A stretch of DNA of 64,000 nt from Pseudoscleropodium purum (Eukaryota; Streptophyta; Bryopsida; Hypnales; Brachytheciaceae), in assembly GCA_963969395.1 (NCBI GenBank), contig OZ017797.1, positions 38,502,001 to 38,566,000 on the forward strand. Reading direction: 5' to 3'. The notes beneath the pieces are model-generated. The model did not search any database. It was not told where the DNA came from and was given only the letters and a program-made list of their open reading frames with translations. Shown piece after piece: positions 21,901 through 33,480 of the stretch; within the stretch, counting starts at the first letter, position 1, and every line of letters begins with the position of its first letter. The translations under genes and the position numbers were made by a program.

Positions 21901-22200
21901 ATATATATAGCTGTTGGCTGTACCTTCCAGAGGGAGACTGTCAGTCGGCATTCAAACTGGAAAGTGGTTTAAGAAAAAAAGAAAAAAAACAACAACTGGA
22001 AAGTGGTTTAAAAAAAAAAGAAAAAAAGAAAAAACTGGAAAGTGGAGACCTATTGTAACCAAACGGTAGATAGCGTTTTCATGGATGAATGAACAATTGC
22101 AGGGATGGACAGAAGACATCCATCTAGAGGTTGTCCAGAAGTCTCTAAAGCCTTCAGTCACCTAAGAGTTTTAAATTCCATTTCAGGTAGAAACACCAAT
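18942..22200. repeat. Gene-free repeat DNA
   Basis: About 19190-19330 and 19470-19620 are diverged copies of one repeat (caaattttgaattca, gagaccc-aaat), and a third copy lies at about 55410-55530. About 20950-21160 belongs to the family also seen at 37.9 and 44.3 kb (ttcttccacata, gtacat). The motif aactggaaagtgg is repeated three times at 21955-22045. I see no gene. Confidence 0.5.
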
Positions 22201-22350
22201 AACTGACACTTTGTAAGGACGCGCCCCACGATCAAGGTAGTCACCAAAATTCTCTGATTGTTGAACCAATACGTGTATTTTCTTTTTTTACAATAAACAT
22301 GGAAGTCATCCATTGCACCAGTCTGGTCCACAGTGTCCTTACAAAGTCAA
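22201..22350. repeat. Short inverted-repeat element, about 150 bp
   Basis: GACACTTTGTAAGGAC near 22204 is inverted as GTCCTTACAAAGTC near 22335, consistent with a small MITE. Part of its interior (aaggtagtcacc-aaat) recurs near 37578. Confidence 0.45.
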
Positions 22351-22435
22351 AGCAATTCTGTATACTTTTAATATATTCGCAATTGAAAATCATGAATTCG
22401 AGAAAACTTATATGCCTTGTGGCATTGCTACAACA

Positions 22436-24895
22436 CAAGAAAAAAAAAGTGATTTTTTAATTCATCTAAACTTCAAAATTTTGTATCTTTTCTACGACGA
22501 GTATGAACACCAAGCAACAAAGTTTGTGCATCTTTTTTTGTAGAGGGCTTTGCAATGGCACCTGGGGGACGCACAATTTCATAAATCTCACTATAACAAA
22601 CAAAACAAACGTCCTCATTCGTGAGGTATAGATAATTGATATAAGTATGTAAATACATATGAATATACTAAAAGATTATGAACTTCAAATACATGGTGTA
22701 CCCCAAACCATTTTTTGCATTCATGTACATATATTGTACATTTTGGACTTCCTATATCTACATATGTTTACAATTGGTTTAGAATACAAGGTTGGAAATG
22801 GGTGCTTCTACTTTAGTTTGAGAAATACATAAAGCAACCTTCATGAGAGTGATGGACACAATTGAAAAATGTATTATATTAACAAAAGGTGCATACATTC
22901 GCTCTAGATAGAGCAATACTATCCCAAAATTTTATAGCATAAGTGAAATTTTATCCATTAAGAAAGGAAGAATATAACTTCAAATAATCCCTTAAATTTA
23001 TTTTTTTATATCACTTTTGAGCAAAAGTTCACCAACAAAAGAAACATTGGACATGTTTCATTGCAATACACAATTTATAATTTATAATTTGTACCTTTTT
23101 CAAATCACATATCAAGTCTCTATAATTCATCAAATTCTTTGACAATGAGGTGATTCATGATAATTCAAACATTACTTTTGGATGAATAGAAAAATGTTTG
23201 CACAAAAGACTTTGTTCATCATCCAATATATGGACTATAGGGAGGACCAAGGAGTTTTAAATCTTAAAATTAAGAAGCTCTACATATTTGACTCTGAATT
23301 GTTGAATGACCATTTGGGCATGCGAGGAAATGCTTGTACTTTAAACCTTTATAAAATGTCAAATTGGAAAGAGAATGTCCATTTTCTTAAAAGAAATCAC
23401 ACATGTTTTGTCTATTTTTTTCCTTATATTTCAATAACACTTTGTGTAAAAATCAAACTATAGTGTGAGAGCTCAAATGAGAAAAGAAATTGTATATATA
23501 ATCCATATTTTGAACTCCACACTTTCCATATTGTAATCAATTCATGAGCTTCTCTCCCATGGAATAGATGTAAGGAGGCTTTATAATATGGCATCCCTTT
23601 ATGTAATAAAATTACACACAAAAACTGCAAAAAAGTCTTATATACAACTGTAGACAAAAAAATTTAAAATAATTTGTCATTATTGTCTTTTGACTTGTTA
23701 TATAGTAGCTAAGTCATCTCTTATTAATTGTGAAGAGATAAGATGCCAAATAATTTGCATTAGTGTGAAAAGGATTTAAGTTGGATTTGAATGGAGACAA
23801 TTTGGAAGGATTGGAAGGGAAACAAAGAGGCATGGTAACTCCTTAGATCAAACATTGGATTAGTCATCACGCAATTTTTGAGGTTATATATAGCTAAGGT
23901 CCATAGTCTATAATTTTAAAGTTTATGTTAAAGTTTATTTTTGTATATGGCTCATTAACAAATTGTATTAGTGTATTGCTTCAATCAAATAATATTATCT
24001 TATTGTTGTATGAGCGTAATTGTGTGTATTAAATTGCCTACATGATGGCTAAAATATTCTTGTCTTAATTTGTGAGTATAGAAACTATGATTGTATTTGT
24101 GAAATCTTCACTTAATTGTTTGTGAGCCATTGGAGGAAGGAGCCATCAAGAAGTGGGTTCAAAAAGACTGTCAAGTTGAGAGTTTGGAAGGCAAATTGGC
24201 TAGGAAGGTCAAATTGTCATTGTTGAAAATGAAGTTAAGTCCAAAAGAGACTATAAGTTGTAGGTTTTCAAGATTAATGAGGAAGCCGCGCAAGCATTGT
24301 AGTTGATTTGTTAAGCAAGATTACCTTACTATTTACATTGATTTAAGATGAAATTAATTTGGAAAGATGTAGTTATTGTATCTACTATGTTTGAATTGTT
24401 TTGACTTAGTTAGATTTGAATTGAATCTCATTGTTTTGTATGTTTTGGAAATGAACTGTTGAATCATGTAAGTCTTATTGTCTATAACTTGGTATAAGTT
24501 CTCTTGCTGTGACATTGCAGCTCACAATAGGATTATGACTAGTCCAATTGACAAAAATTATGAGTCAATATTATGAATTGGACTATTGAAGAATTTAACA
24601 TTTTATTCCAAAAATTTCCATTATAAAATCCCATCTACTTGAAAGTAACCTTAGACACTTAAACAATAGACAAATTGACCTTTCCTCTAGAAGAATCCCT
24701 ATACTTATAGCTTTGGCTTGTGTTTGTAAGAGACAGAAAATCCAAACTTACAACAAATTACTCCAAAAAGATTTTGTTTATAGCTATCACAAGAAATAGT
24801 AGGGAATTACTACAATATATCCTTTGGTGTGTATTGGAAGTAAACATAATTGGTTGGACTTGACATTGACATGGCCAAGTTTAGACACAAGTGTT
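22436..24895. other. Gene-free AT-rich stretch
   Basis: About 22436-22610 is a diverged third copy of the direct repeat at 29.8-30.3 kb (gagggcttt, aatggca, aacaaacaaaacaaac). The rest has only short AT-rich frames, and I see nothing further. Confidence 0.4.
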
Positions 24896-24899
24896 TCTT

Positions 24900-24936
24900 T
24901 TGAGCTCATTGTGACAAACTGTCACAATGAGCTCAA
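24900..24936. repeat. Perfect 17-bp inverted repeat with 3-nt loop
   Basis: TTGAGCTCATTGTGACA, loop AAC, then TGTCACAATGAGCTCAA. A T-rich run (ttttattttgtttttttaat) follows about 5 bp later. The layout resembles an intrinsic hairpin or a foldback remnant. No adjacent gene gives it a terminator role. Confidence 0.7.
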
Positions 24937-25150
24937 GGTTTTATTTTGTTTTTTTAATTTTGTTTCCATAATTTACCTCCCCCAATCAAAGATAATATAA
25001 ATTAAATTTTATTCATCCCCCTACCTCCCCTCCCCCAATAAAAAATAATTTAAATTAGATTTTATCCAATTCACCCCCCTTCCCCTCTTTATAATTTGAC
25101 AAGTCAAGAAAACTTGACAATGAATATGGGATATATATCCCAATATCCCA

Positions 25151-25192
<42 letters not shown>
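25151..25192. repeat. (CA)n(TA)n microsatellite
   Basis: About nine CA repeats run directly into about ten TA repeats. Confidence 0.9.
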
Positions 25193-25249
25193 CCGTATGT
25201 CATATATCGATATCTATACATTTCTATATCTGTATTTTTGGAGATCAAT

Positions 25250-28200
25250 GATTGGAGGGGGTGTCATAATTTTTATAAAAAAAATGAATGGCTCTCGTTT
25301 TTTGGAACTAATGGGGGTTGGTTAATTAGATGTTGGAGGCTTGTTTCTCTCTTTTTAGCTTATTGTGTCTTATTCTTTCATTTGATTGATATGGCTTGGT
25401 TTTCAATCAATTATTGGTTAAGTAGGTTGTACACAAGCTTGTAAGAACTCATACATTATAGATATTGACAACTAAAGTATCCATTGTATATAATTATTAG
25501 CATTTAAAGTTAGGATTCATTATAAACATGCTTGTATTTGTATCATATAAACAACACAATTAGATTATAATTTTTTGAAGGTGTTATAGAATGAATATTG
25601 TGATCCTCCACAAAATTAAAAAAATCAATATATTAGTGCAATTATTTTTTTCATGCTTTTGTAGATGCAACCAAAGACAAATACAGTGCACAATTTCCAA
25701 ATTATTTTGTAGATAAATTTTGGTTGTAGAGACAATTAAGGATTAAAAACTTATTTTTGTTGTTTTTAAAATCAAATGCTATCTTATTTTGGATCATAAT
25801 TATGCCAACATTGTAATTGGATGCTCTAATTTTATTTAATATAAATTACAATTAAACCAACTTTGTAATTTAACATTGTTATTTAGTTTTCATATACCAT
25901 TGCTTTAGATAGAAAGAAACTATAGTATTTTGCCATTAAAAATGTAGCATTAGAAGATTTGGGTGGAGTTGGGGGTTGGGGGTTGGGAAGGCTAGTTCAG
26001 GCATGTTTCCATCGTTGTTCTCCTAGTAGCCAAAAAGTGGCCACTGTCAGTTAATTTCTTTTAATAATAATTTTGAATTTTTTTTGTTAATGATGTAGTA
26101 GTTGATGTGCCATATCAGGTAGCTAGTGTAGTTAGTTCCCAAAGTTTGAAAACCTTAGGGAATTCACAACCCTCCAAAGCAATTAAATATCTTTTAATGT
26201 TATGGCACTACAACCCTTCCAAACCCTCATATTTTCTCTAATTAATTATTTATTAAATGTGTAATCTATTATACATCAAAGAGCACGGTAGAATGGGTGC
26301 TTGGGTGGTATAGGGCCTCAAGATGGTTCCATCTGGAATCTCTATCCAAAATTCTCCATAAAATCAATTAAATTTAAAAAAATAAAAAAATATAATTTTT
26401 ATAAATGGAAAGTTGACACTTCGGATCATTGAGACTTCTATATTGCTTCACTTGCATCACTTTCATGGAGACAAGTCATAGAAAAGCAATAATGAATTTT
26501 AGCTAGAAAAATAAAACTGAAGTAAAGTTGCTAAGATTTCTACATCCTGTAAGGCTAGGAAATACAAAATTAGCCAATTACAAAATACTTAGATAGTTGG
26601 TCAAAATGAGTCTCCAAGATTGGATCAATTATTTGTTGAGTAACTTTGATTTGCAATTTATTTCTAAAAATTCACTTAACCCAAAAGACTGAAAAGGAAT
26701 TTTCAACTTCATATCAAAGATTGGAATGTTCCAATGGCAAATACAATACTTTTAGAGCCTTATGCCTTTTCAACTTCATACCCACACTATAAAAAAAACT
26801 TGTTTTAGGTGAGGGATTGGCATAAAAAAGAACGGAATTTAGGTGACATCCGAGGTGACATAAAAAACAACAACCTATGTTTTTATGTCAACAATGATGT
26901 CCATTGATGTTATATTCAACATGATTGTTCACATAAAAACATGGATTTTTTGTCCAATGTTACTTAAAATCAATTCTTTTTCAATAAACTTTGGTTTGTA
27001 GATCCACCAAACATGAAACTACTTAGTTTAGATGCTAATTCTAGTTATTTTCAAAGAAAACTTTTAGAAAAAAATTTCAAGAAGTTTAATTAGCCCCGAA
27101 ATGCAATCAATTGATAATTGGTCAGTAAATAAACCTTTTACCTTAACTCATAATTTTGGAAGACCTTTTAAGAGTTTGAGTTGACATTTAACATATAATC
27201 AATCTTTACACTTGTGTCAAGGGTCAACAAATTATATTCATAGGTCAATTTCATCACTTGTGTGACTAAATAGTTTGATTTCAAAATTCAGACTATATGA
27301 AATGCTACTTTTTAATTTGCAAAATTTGAAAGAATATTTCTAGAAATTCAAAGTTCACAAAGGGTTCAAAACACCTAACCAAATTTTCTATACTTTATAG
27401 AATTAGTCTACAAACATATGATTATTGATTACAACAACCTTCATGAATGTTGGTGTTTTAGAAAAATAAAACTTGAATGTAAATGAAAAGAAGCATGGGA
27501 TCAAATGGTTCCTTTATGACAAAAACAAGCAATGTAGAGAATTGCAAGTCTCTACCAATTTATAAAAGGAAGTCACACAATGAGTGTCTATAACTATACA
27601 TTTTCAATACAATGTGGTATTTAAAAGCCAAATATCATAGTTTAACCCCTAAAGGACCAAACTACATTTTTTGACAACATAGCAATTTTAGGTAGTTCAC
27701 TATGAATGGAATTTTTTTTTCTTTGAAATTTTCATACATGTGCCCAAGGAGTAACTTCAAGGTCCAACAATTTTCATAACTTTTGACTACATGGTTAAAA
27801 AGTTATTGTATAATAAGGTCATTGGTGGGCAACCCAAAAATTTCTTAAATTTTTTTTTCAAAAATTAAAATTTGAAATTATTTTTTTAGATTTATATATA
27901 CATGGAAAGCTTTGAATTATTCCATTTTGCTTTATGAAATGAAAGTTATGAGGTGCTTTAGTTTGTGGGCAATTATGGATTCTCTACTATAAAATAAACT
28001 TTGGAGTTCTTCATTTAACTTAATTTTTAATATTTTTTGAAAAAATTAAAAAAATATGATGTAGATTTTTTATCACTATATTACAACCATTAGGATTGGT
28101 ATTACACAATTCCATAATTAAAATCTTAACAATTTAGTATTTTGAATCATTCTCTACTTCTTTCTACTCACTATTTTTTTCCTATATGTTGTACAATTCC

Positions 28201-28860
28201 AAATAATCTAAAATTTTTCAAGCATGTAGCCAACTTGACTTGAAGAATGAATCCAAAGAAGCACCACCATTTTGGACCTTTTTTCATGCAAATGTGACTT
28301 TGTGAAGTGCATCTACTCAATTTTTTACAAGGCCCCAATTTTTTTTTTGTCAATTCAAACACTAATATCTTGCAATCTATAGGGTGGAAATTTCTGAAAT
28401 TTTTTCCAAATCTTCTCAAATCAGATTACTACAAGATCCTACAGTTATAAGTGTCCAAAAAGTCATTTTTCTAAACTTTGGTACTTGTAATAGAAATGGC
28501 AGTTTTGGAGCATTTTTGGTGAAAACATAGTTCAAAACATTTAGTACTTAAAAAACATATGTCCATGTTATTATTGTAGATCTCCATCTCTTCAATTTCA
28601 CATACCCTAATCTTGACCCTAAACCAATTTCAAGAATTTTTGAAGTTTTTATTAGAATTAGAGGCGATATAAGAAGTAGCCCTATGAAAAACCAAAATGA
28701 AGGATAATCACAGACGATAGAGTAAATCCTAAAGTGAACCCTAGTTTGTAGAAGGGTTGTCAAAAGGAAGGTTTAACTAAGAATAGTATCAAAAGAAACA
28801 CAACACCAAACACCATCAAACCAAGTTGGGGCGCTTCAAAGAGTTTTGTCGTGTGTTTTT
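25250..28860. other. Gene-free AT-rich stretch with dispersed repeats
   Basis: About 26787-26960 starts with a CACTATAAAAAAA-like end and may be a decayed CACTA fragment. About 27640 has taacccctaaaggaccaaac, an R-family landmark. About 28380-28545 is the inverted partner of 7840-8015. I see no gene. Confidence 0.45.
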
Positions 28861-29474
28861 CTTAAACTCAGGCTCCTTGATCTCTCATTGCATACACTCT
28901 ACATTCCTTCTCGGCATCAAAAACCTGCAGCAAAGGGGCTACAAAAAAATACCAGATTGTACACTGAGCAAATTGAAACCACCTCTTTGAATATCAATCA
29001 CTAAGTCCAAAATCTCATTAACTGCGACTAAATGAACCCTCCTTCGCCAGCAAGGAGAAAGTTCCCACTACGTTGAATAAACAAATAATGAAACAACATT
29101 AAGTGTAACCTTTTTGTTTCTTTGGCAGCTTGAACTGGCCCAACTGCAAATAACCGATTATAAACAGCACCATTAATGAAGAGATGCCGACAAGCAAACT
29201 ATCCTATTTCTAAATGGCAAAGCTTTCAGGTCATACTTTGATCCTAATACTTCAAATCTTTACTTTCAAAAGTCATTCCTCCAGACAAATGCTCTTTGTT
29301 GATCAACTCATCCCTGGTCACATCAAAAGAAAACACATATGAAGAGCATACAAATAACATTCAAGTCAACAGTATGGAAAAGCATCCAAGCCAGGCATGA
29401 AATTTCATATCTACAGCCATCTTTAGCATTATGTAATACAAGCGTTCAGTCTATGGACCATGAAGTTCAGACTG

Positions 29475-29493
29475 AAACCCTAAACCCTAAACC
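29475..29493 (-). promoter_or_regulatory. Telobox-like run
   Basis: Plus strand AAACCCTAAACCCTAAACC. Such runs are common near plant transcription starts. Here it lies among the exon-like fragments, so its role is unclear. Confidence 0.35.
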
Positions 29494-29820
29494 GAAAGCA
29501 AAAGAAAAGGTTTTAAATCGCTTGCTTCAACTCCTATAATTTCATGGCTTCCTTCTTTTTTAAGATACTCTTCCCTGGAAAAGTCCCTGCTATGCACAAA
29601 ATTGACAAAGATCAAAGTCCCTTGATAAAATAAAATATGATAAAATTTCCTTGAATCTGTATTTGGTTCACAATTGAGCAACAAGACTAGAAGAACCTCG
29701 AGATTTTTTTGAGGCAACATTTTGCTAATCCTGTTTAAATCTTGGGTTGTAGATTCCCCCAAAAATTTATTATAATGTTCATTGTAACAAATATAGAGCA
29801 ATGTGGTTTAAGATAGTGCT

Positions 29821-30316
29821 AGTATGCCCTGTGCCGTTGCCATGGTCAAAACAAAAGAAAAAAATATTTTACTAATTTTCTTAATTCATAAAAACTTCAA
29901 AATTCAATAACTTTCATATCATAGGTTGAAATGCCACAAAACCAAGCTCATGCACCCTTCCTTGCTGAGGGCTTTTTGACAATACCAAACATGCAAATGG
30001 AAGATGAATGGTCTGGGAGATCTTAACATAACAAACAAACAAAAAACCTAATTTAATATAAGACTAATGTACCCTATGCCATTGCCATGGTCAAAACAAA
30101 AGAAAAAATAATTTTCAAATTTTTTTAATTCATAAAAACTTCAAAATTCAATAACTTTCACACCCTAGGTTGGAACACCACTAAACCAACCCCGTGCACC
30201 CCTCCTTGCCAAGGGCTTTCCAATGATACCAAACATTCAAGCAAGAGACACACAATCTGGGAGATCTCAATGTAACAAACAAACAAACAAAACAAACAGC
30301 CTAATTTAATAGAAGG
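29821..30316. repeat. Tandem direct duplication, about 245 bp x 2
   Basis: Copy 1 (about 29821-30063) and copy 2 (about 30064-30316) share gccatggtcaaaacaaaaga, aacttcaaaattcaataact, gggcttt, gggagatct and aacaaacaaac. A more diverged copy lies at 22.44-22.61 kb. Confidence 0.75.
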
Positions 30317-30439
30317 ATAGTATAAATTGGCACCTTCGTTTAACACTTGATTGTCACATGCCTATAAAAACTAAAGACATTGAATGATTCATAAAAATCC
30401 AAGAAATTAATATTGCAACAAGTTTCCAAAGAAATTTTA

Positions 30440-30625
30440 TTCACAATGAATCTTGCAAATTCAAACAATTTGATGGGAATCTTTAAAATATAATATTTTA
30501 AAAACTATTTTTGATTGATTTATTTACTTTTAAAAATGAGCTATATTTCAATGCAAGAAAGAAACAACTATAAAGTAAGAAAGCCTATTGAGCAAAATAC
30601 AACATTTCCAGTTCTTTAAATTTTA
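30440..30625 (-). repeat. Dispersed repeat copy (inverted partner at 58.06-58.23 kb)
   Basis: The reverse complement matches about 58060-58230 through words such as ttgctcaataggctttctta, ttgaaatatagctcatttt and tttccatcaaa. Neither copy has coding capacity. Confidence 0.65.
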
Positions 30626-30684
30626 GTGTTTAGTTTTCTTTGAATTTTTTTTTTGGCAATAAGCTAAACTAAGAGACTTGAGAG

Positions 30685-31566
30685 ATCAGGGACCAATTGA
30701 GATCACTTCTATGGAGGGTGGGGATTGTGGTTACTTCCAATCCCAATAAACTTGACAATATACGAAAGGCCATCACATCTGGTATATGTTTGCTGTACTG
30801 TACACTAGGCCCCCTTTGCTTGTACTGTAAGTAAGTCAGACCACGTTCATATGTTTGCTGTGATCTACTGGTGTTCTAACTAAATTTCATCCAATCTGAT
30901 TTTGCCACACCGTATGTCCATAGGTTTTTTCTCTCACATTGCAAAACTTCAGAAGGACGGAAGCCACCGGTCAATAAAGAACCCCGAGACACTGATCATT
31001 CACCTGATCTCTCTGAGGTCTCTCTCAGGTTCGCTCCGAAGATCTTCTACCGTGCCGTAAATGAAACGTCCGGAGTGTCCTTAGGGTTTTTCGCCATCTT
31101 TATTTCTACGGTGGGCAAGTTTGCCTTGAACTCTGCAGTGCATCCACCCCTAATACTTTTCTATGTAACCAGGTTGTACCCCCTAGGTTAATTCTGTACC
31201 ATGCCTGAGACCTGAACTCAGGTTCTTCATTGTACGGTAGCTTCCATCTTCTGAAGTTTTGCAATGTTTACTCACTGTTTGAAGCTTCCATTCTTCTGAA
31301 GTTTTGCAGTGTGATCGATAGAAAAAACCTGGACATACGGTGTGGCAAAATCAGATTGGATGAAATTTAGAACAAACAGCAGTAGATGACAGCGAACACA
31401 TGAACGTGGTATGACCTGCAGCACAAGCTATGGGATGACCTAGTATACAGCAGACGTATACTTACCAGATATGATGTCCTTTTGTGTATTATCAAGTTCA
31501 TTGGGATTAGAAGTAGCCTCAACCTCCACCCTCTTTAGAAGTCCATCCAATTAGTCCCTGGTCTGA
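30685..31566. repeat. Large inverted duplication (arms about 278 bp, centre about 325 bp)
   Basis: The left arm (30685-30962) and the reverse complement of the right arm (31288-31566) align nearly throughout. Landmarks include aatcccaat-aacttga, catca-atctggta, ccacgttcat, aaatttcatccaatctgat, tttgccacaccgtatgtcc and gcaaaacttcagaag. Both arms contain the same exon-like piece (TSNPN with a following GT), in opposite orientation. The centre holds a CCCTAA-containing stretch and a second short repeat of cttctgaagttttgca. A transcript through it would fold into a long hairpin. Confidence 0.8.
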
Positions 31567-31579
31567 CGAGCTCGCTTCA

Positions 31580-31766
31580 TACTCCGCACCTGCGTTTCAG
31601 CCATTATGAAACTAACAAACTTTCATTCATATCCCTGCATTAACTCAGATTTCTGAGACAACTACTGCCTCGTCACTCCGCACCTGCGTTTCAGTCACTT
31701 TGACACTAACAAACTTTCACTCATATCCCTGCACTAAGCTTAGGTCAGATTTCTGAGACAACTGAG
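31580..31766 (-). repeat. Tandem duplication, about 92 bp x 2
   Basis: actccgcacctgcgtttcag, then actaacaaactttca, then catatccctgca, then cagatttctgagacaact occurs twice in direct orientation. It covers the acceptor side of an exon-like segment on the minus strand. Confidence 0.8.
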
Positions 31767-32315
31767 ATAAAGTCTTAAAGCAACGAGGTCTTACAGTTGC
31801 GATTGAGATCGTTTTGGCAACTTCATGTGCTCTCCAACTCTCTTGCATGCCTTCAGATTGTGGTAAAAATTGGTAGCAAAACATACGAGTGAAAAAACAA
31901 ATTCTCAGCAGCCCAAATTACAGGTTTACCAGGAAAAACTTCAAAACTTACACAAGTGGAGAGGTTAGAACTTCAAACATAGAGTAGCGAAGGGATAATC
32001 AGCCCAAATTGCACCTGTATATTTGCATCAACCTTAATTGCTGCATTCCACCCTTGCCAGAAATGCTCTTTGCAGAGCCAGCTAGAAGAACGGCTCCAAA
32101 TAAAAGACAAGGAGATCATGGTCGGCAAGGAAAATGGATTATTGTAATTTGTTTCGAGGAGCTGAATGTGCCATGTACCATTAACAGAAACTAAGAGAAT
32201 TTGTAGAAATCCTGAAAGGAAAAAAATAATGAAATTTTTGGCACATTTTCCTTCTAATGTTTCTAAAACCACTTCAACTTCAGATGTACTTCAGATGTAT
32301 CTCGTCATACAAAAC

Positions 32316-32322
32316 TTGAAAA
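32316..32322 (-). terminator. Pol III T-run after the tRNA
   Basis: On the minus strand a TTTT run follows the tRNA 3' end by about 7 nt, as expected for RNA polymerase III termination. Confidence 0.55.
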
Positions 32323-32328
32323 GGATCC

Positions 32329-32412
32329 TGTCAACAGTGGGGTTTGAACCCACGCCCCCTTTCGAAGACCAGAACTTGAGTCTGGCGCCTTAGACCACTC
32401 GGCCATGTTGAC
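32329..32412 (-). tRNA. trnL-CAA: tRNA-Leu (anticodon CAA)
   Basis: 84 nt. The acceptor stem GTCAACA pairs with TGTTGAC, with discriminator A. The A box is TGGCCGAGTGG and the B box is GGGTTCAAACC. The anticodon stem CCAGA/TCTGG has loop CTCAAGT, which gives CAA. It has the long variable arm of a type II tRNA and no intron. All arms pair well, so it looks functional. It decodes UUG. Confidence 0.97.
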
Positions 32413-33480
32413 TCACAGTAACAACGAAGCCGGGATTCAAGATTCTCCGGTGCATGTCCAATCCCTGGATTTATCACTCCATAGATAAGTCAGGATTCAC
32501 TACACATTAAGCGAAATTAAATGTATGAGAAATTCATATTCTCATGGTCCATTTCAAGGCATGCACCCCAAAGCTTCCAAATAAACTCCTGAGCATAGTT
32601 TCTATTATAAAACTAGCTCTATTTTTGTTGGGCCTGGAAAGAGGATTCCAAGAAAGTTAGCATGTCATTTTCAACATAATATGAATGAACTATGAATGAT
32701 CTTAGGTTCAATATTCAGATTGTGTACACTTTAGGCAAGAATCTAGATGGGTCACTATTGGATAAGGAGTACATAACTTAAGTTCATTTACAGACAATCA
32801 GACAATCTGACTCCTAACCGTAAAGAGATTGGCGAGAGAAGACACCTATTACCGGTACCGAACTGTACGTCAAAATCTGAAACCAGCAAACTGAAACCAC
32901 AAACTGGAAAACTGGAAATTTGGATAAAGCTTTCTTGACAAAATACACAACTGTGATCCCGCTCGCTAGGTTGCTCAACAGCAGATAACAGGAAACAAAT
33001 TAACTCCCCAAAGACCCGGGGTATCCTCTTTAAGTTCAAAAATGTGAAGATGAGGATTAAAGTGCAACTTAGTATTGTAGTCTAACAACGGTTTTCAAAT
33101 AAAAGTTGTAAACAAAAGACCCATAGATCACATCTATACAATTGGATCTACCATTACACTAATTTACATTTATCAACAACCTTTGACAACAGAACATTTG
33201 TAGAGAGGAGTCCTGAAGATCTATGATTCACTAAAATTCGTAATGATTTAGAAAACTTACATAAGTACAAAACTTATGGGTGGATAAAAGAAACAAATTT
33301 CAATGTATATGGGACATCTTTGCATTCGTTCATCGTTCAAAATTTAAACATATTCCTTACGGGTTAATTATTATCATTCCATTCTCATGAAGATGTTCCG
33401 TAAAGCAGTGGCTATTCCCGAATAGAAACCAGCTCAATAGTATACAAGCAAGGACTCTCTGTAACAAGCACAAAATAAGT
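32413..33480. other. Stretch without an identified gene
   Basis: An open frame lies at 32788-33039 on the minus strand, with a hydrophobic run in another frame, but no family match and no clear splice context. I do not call it a gene. Confidence 0.35.
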
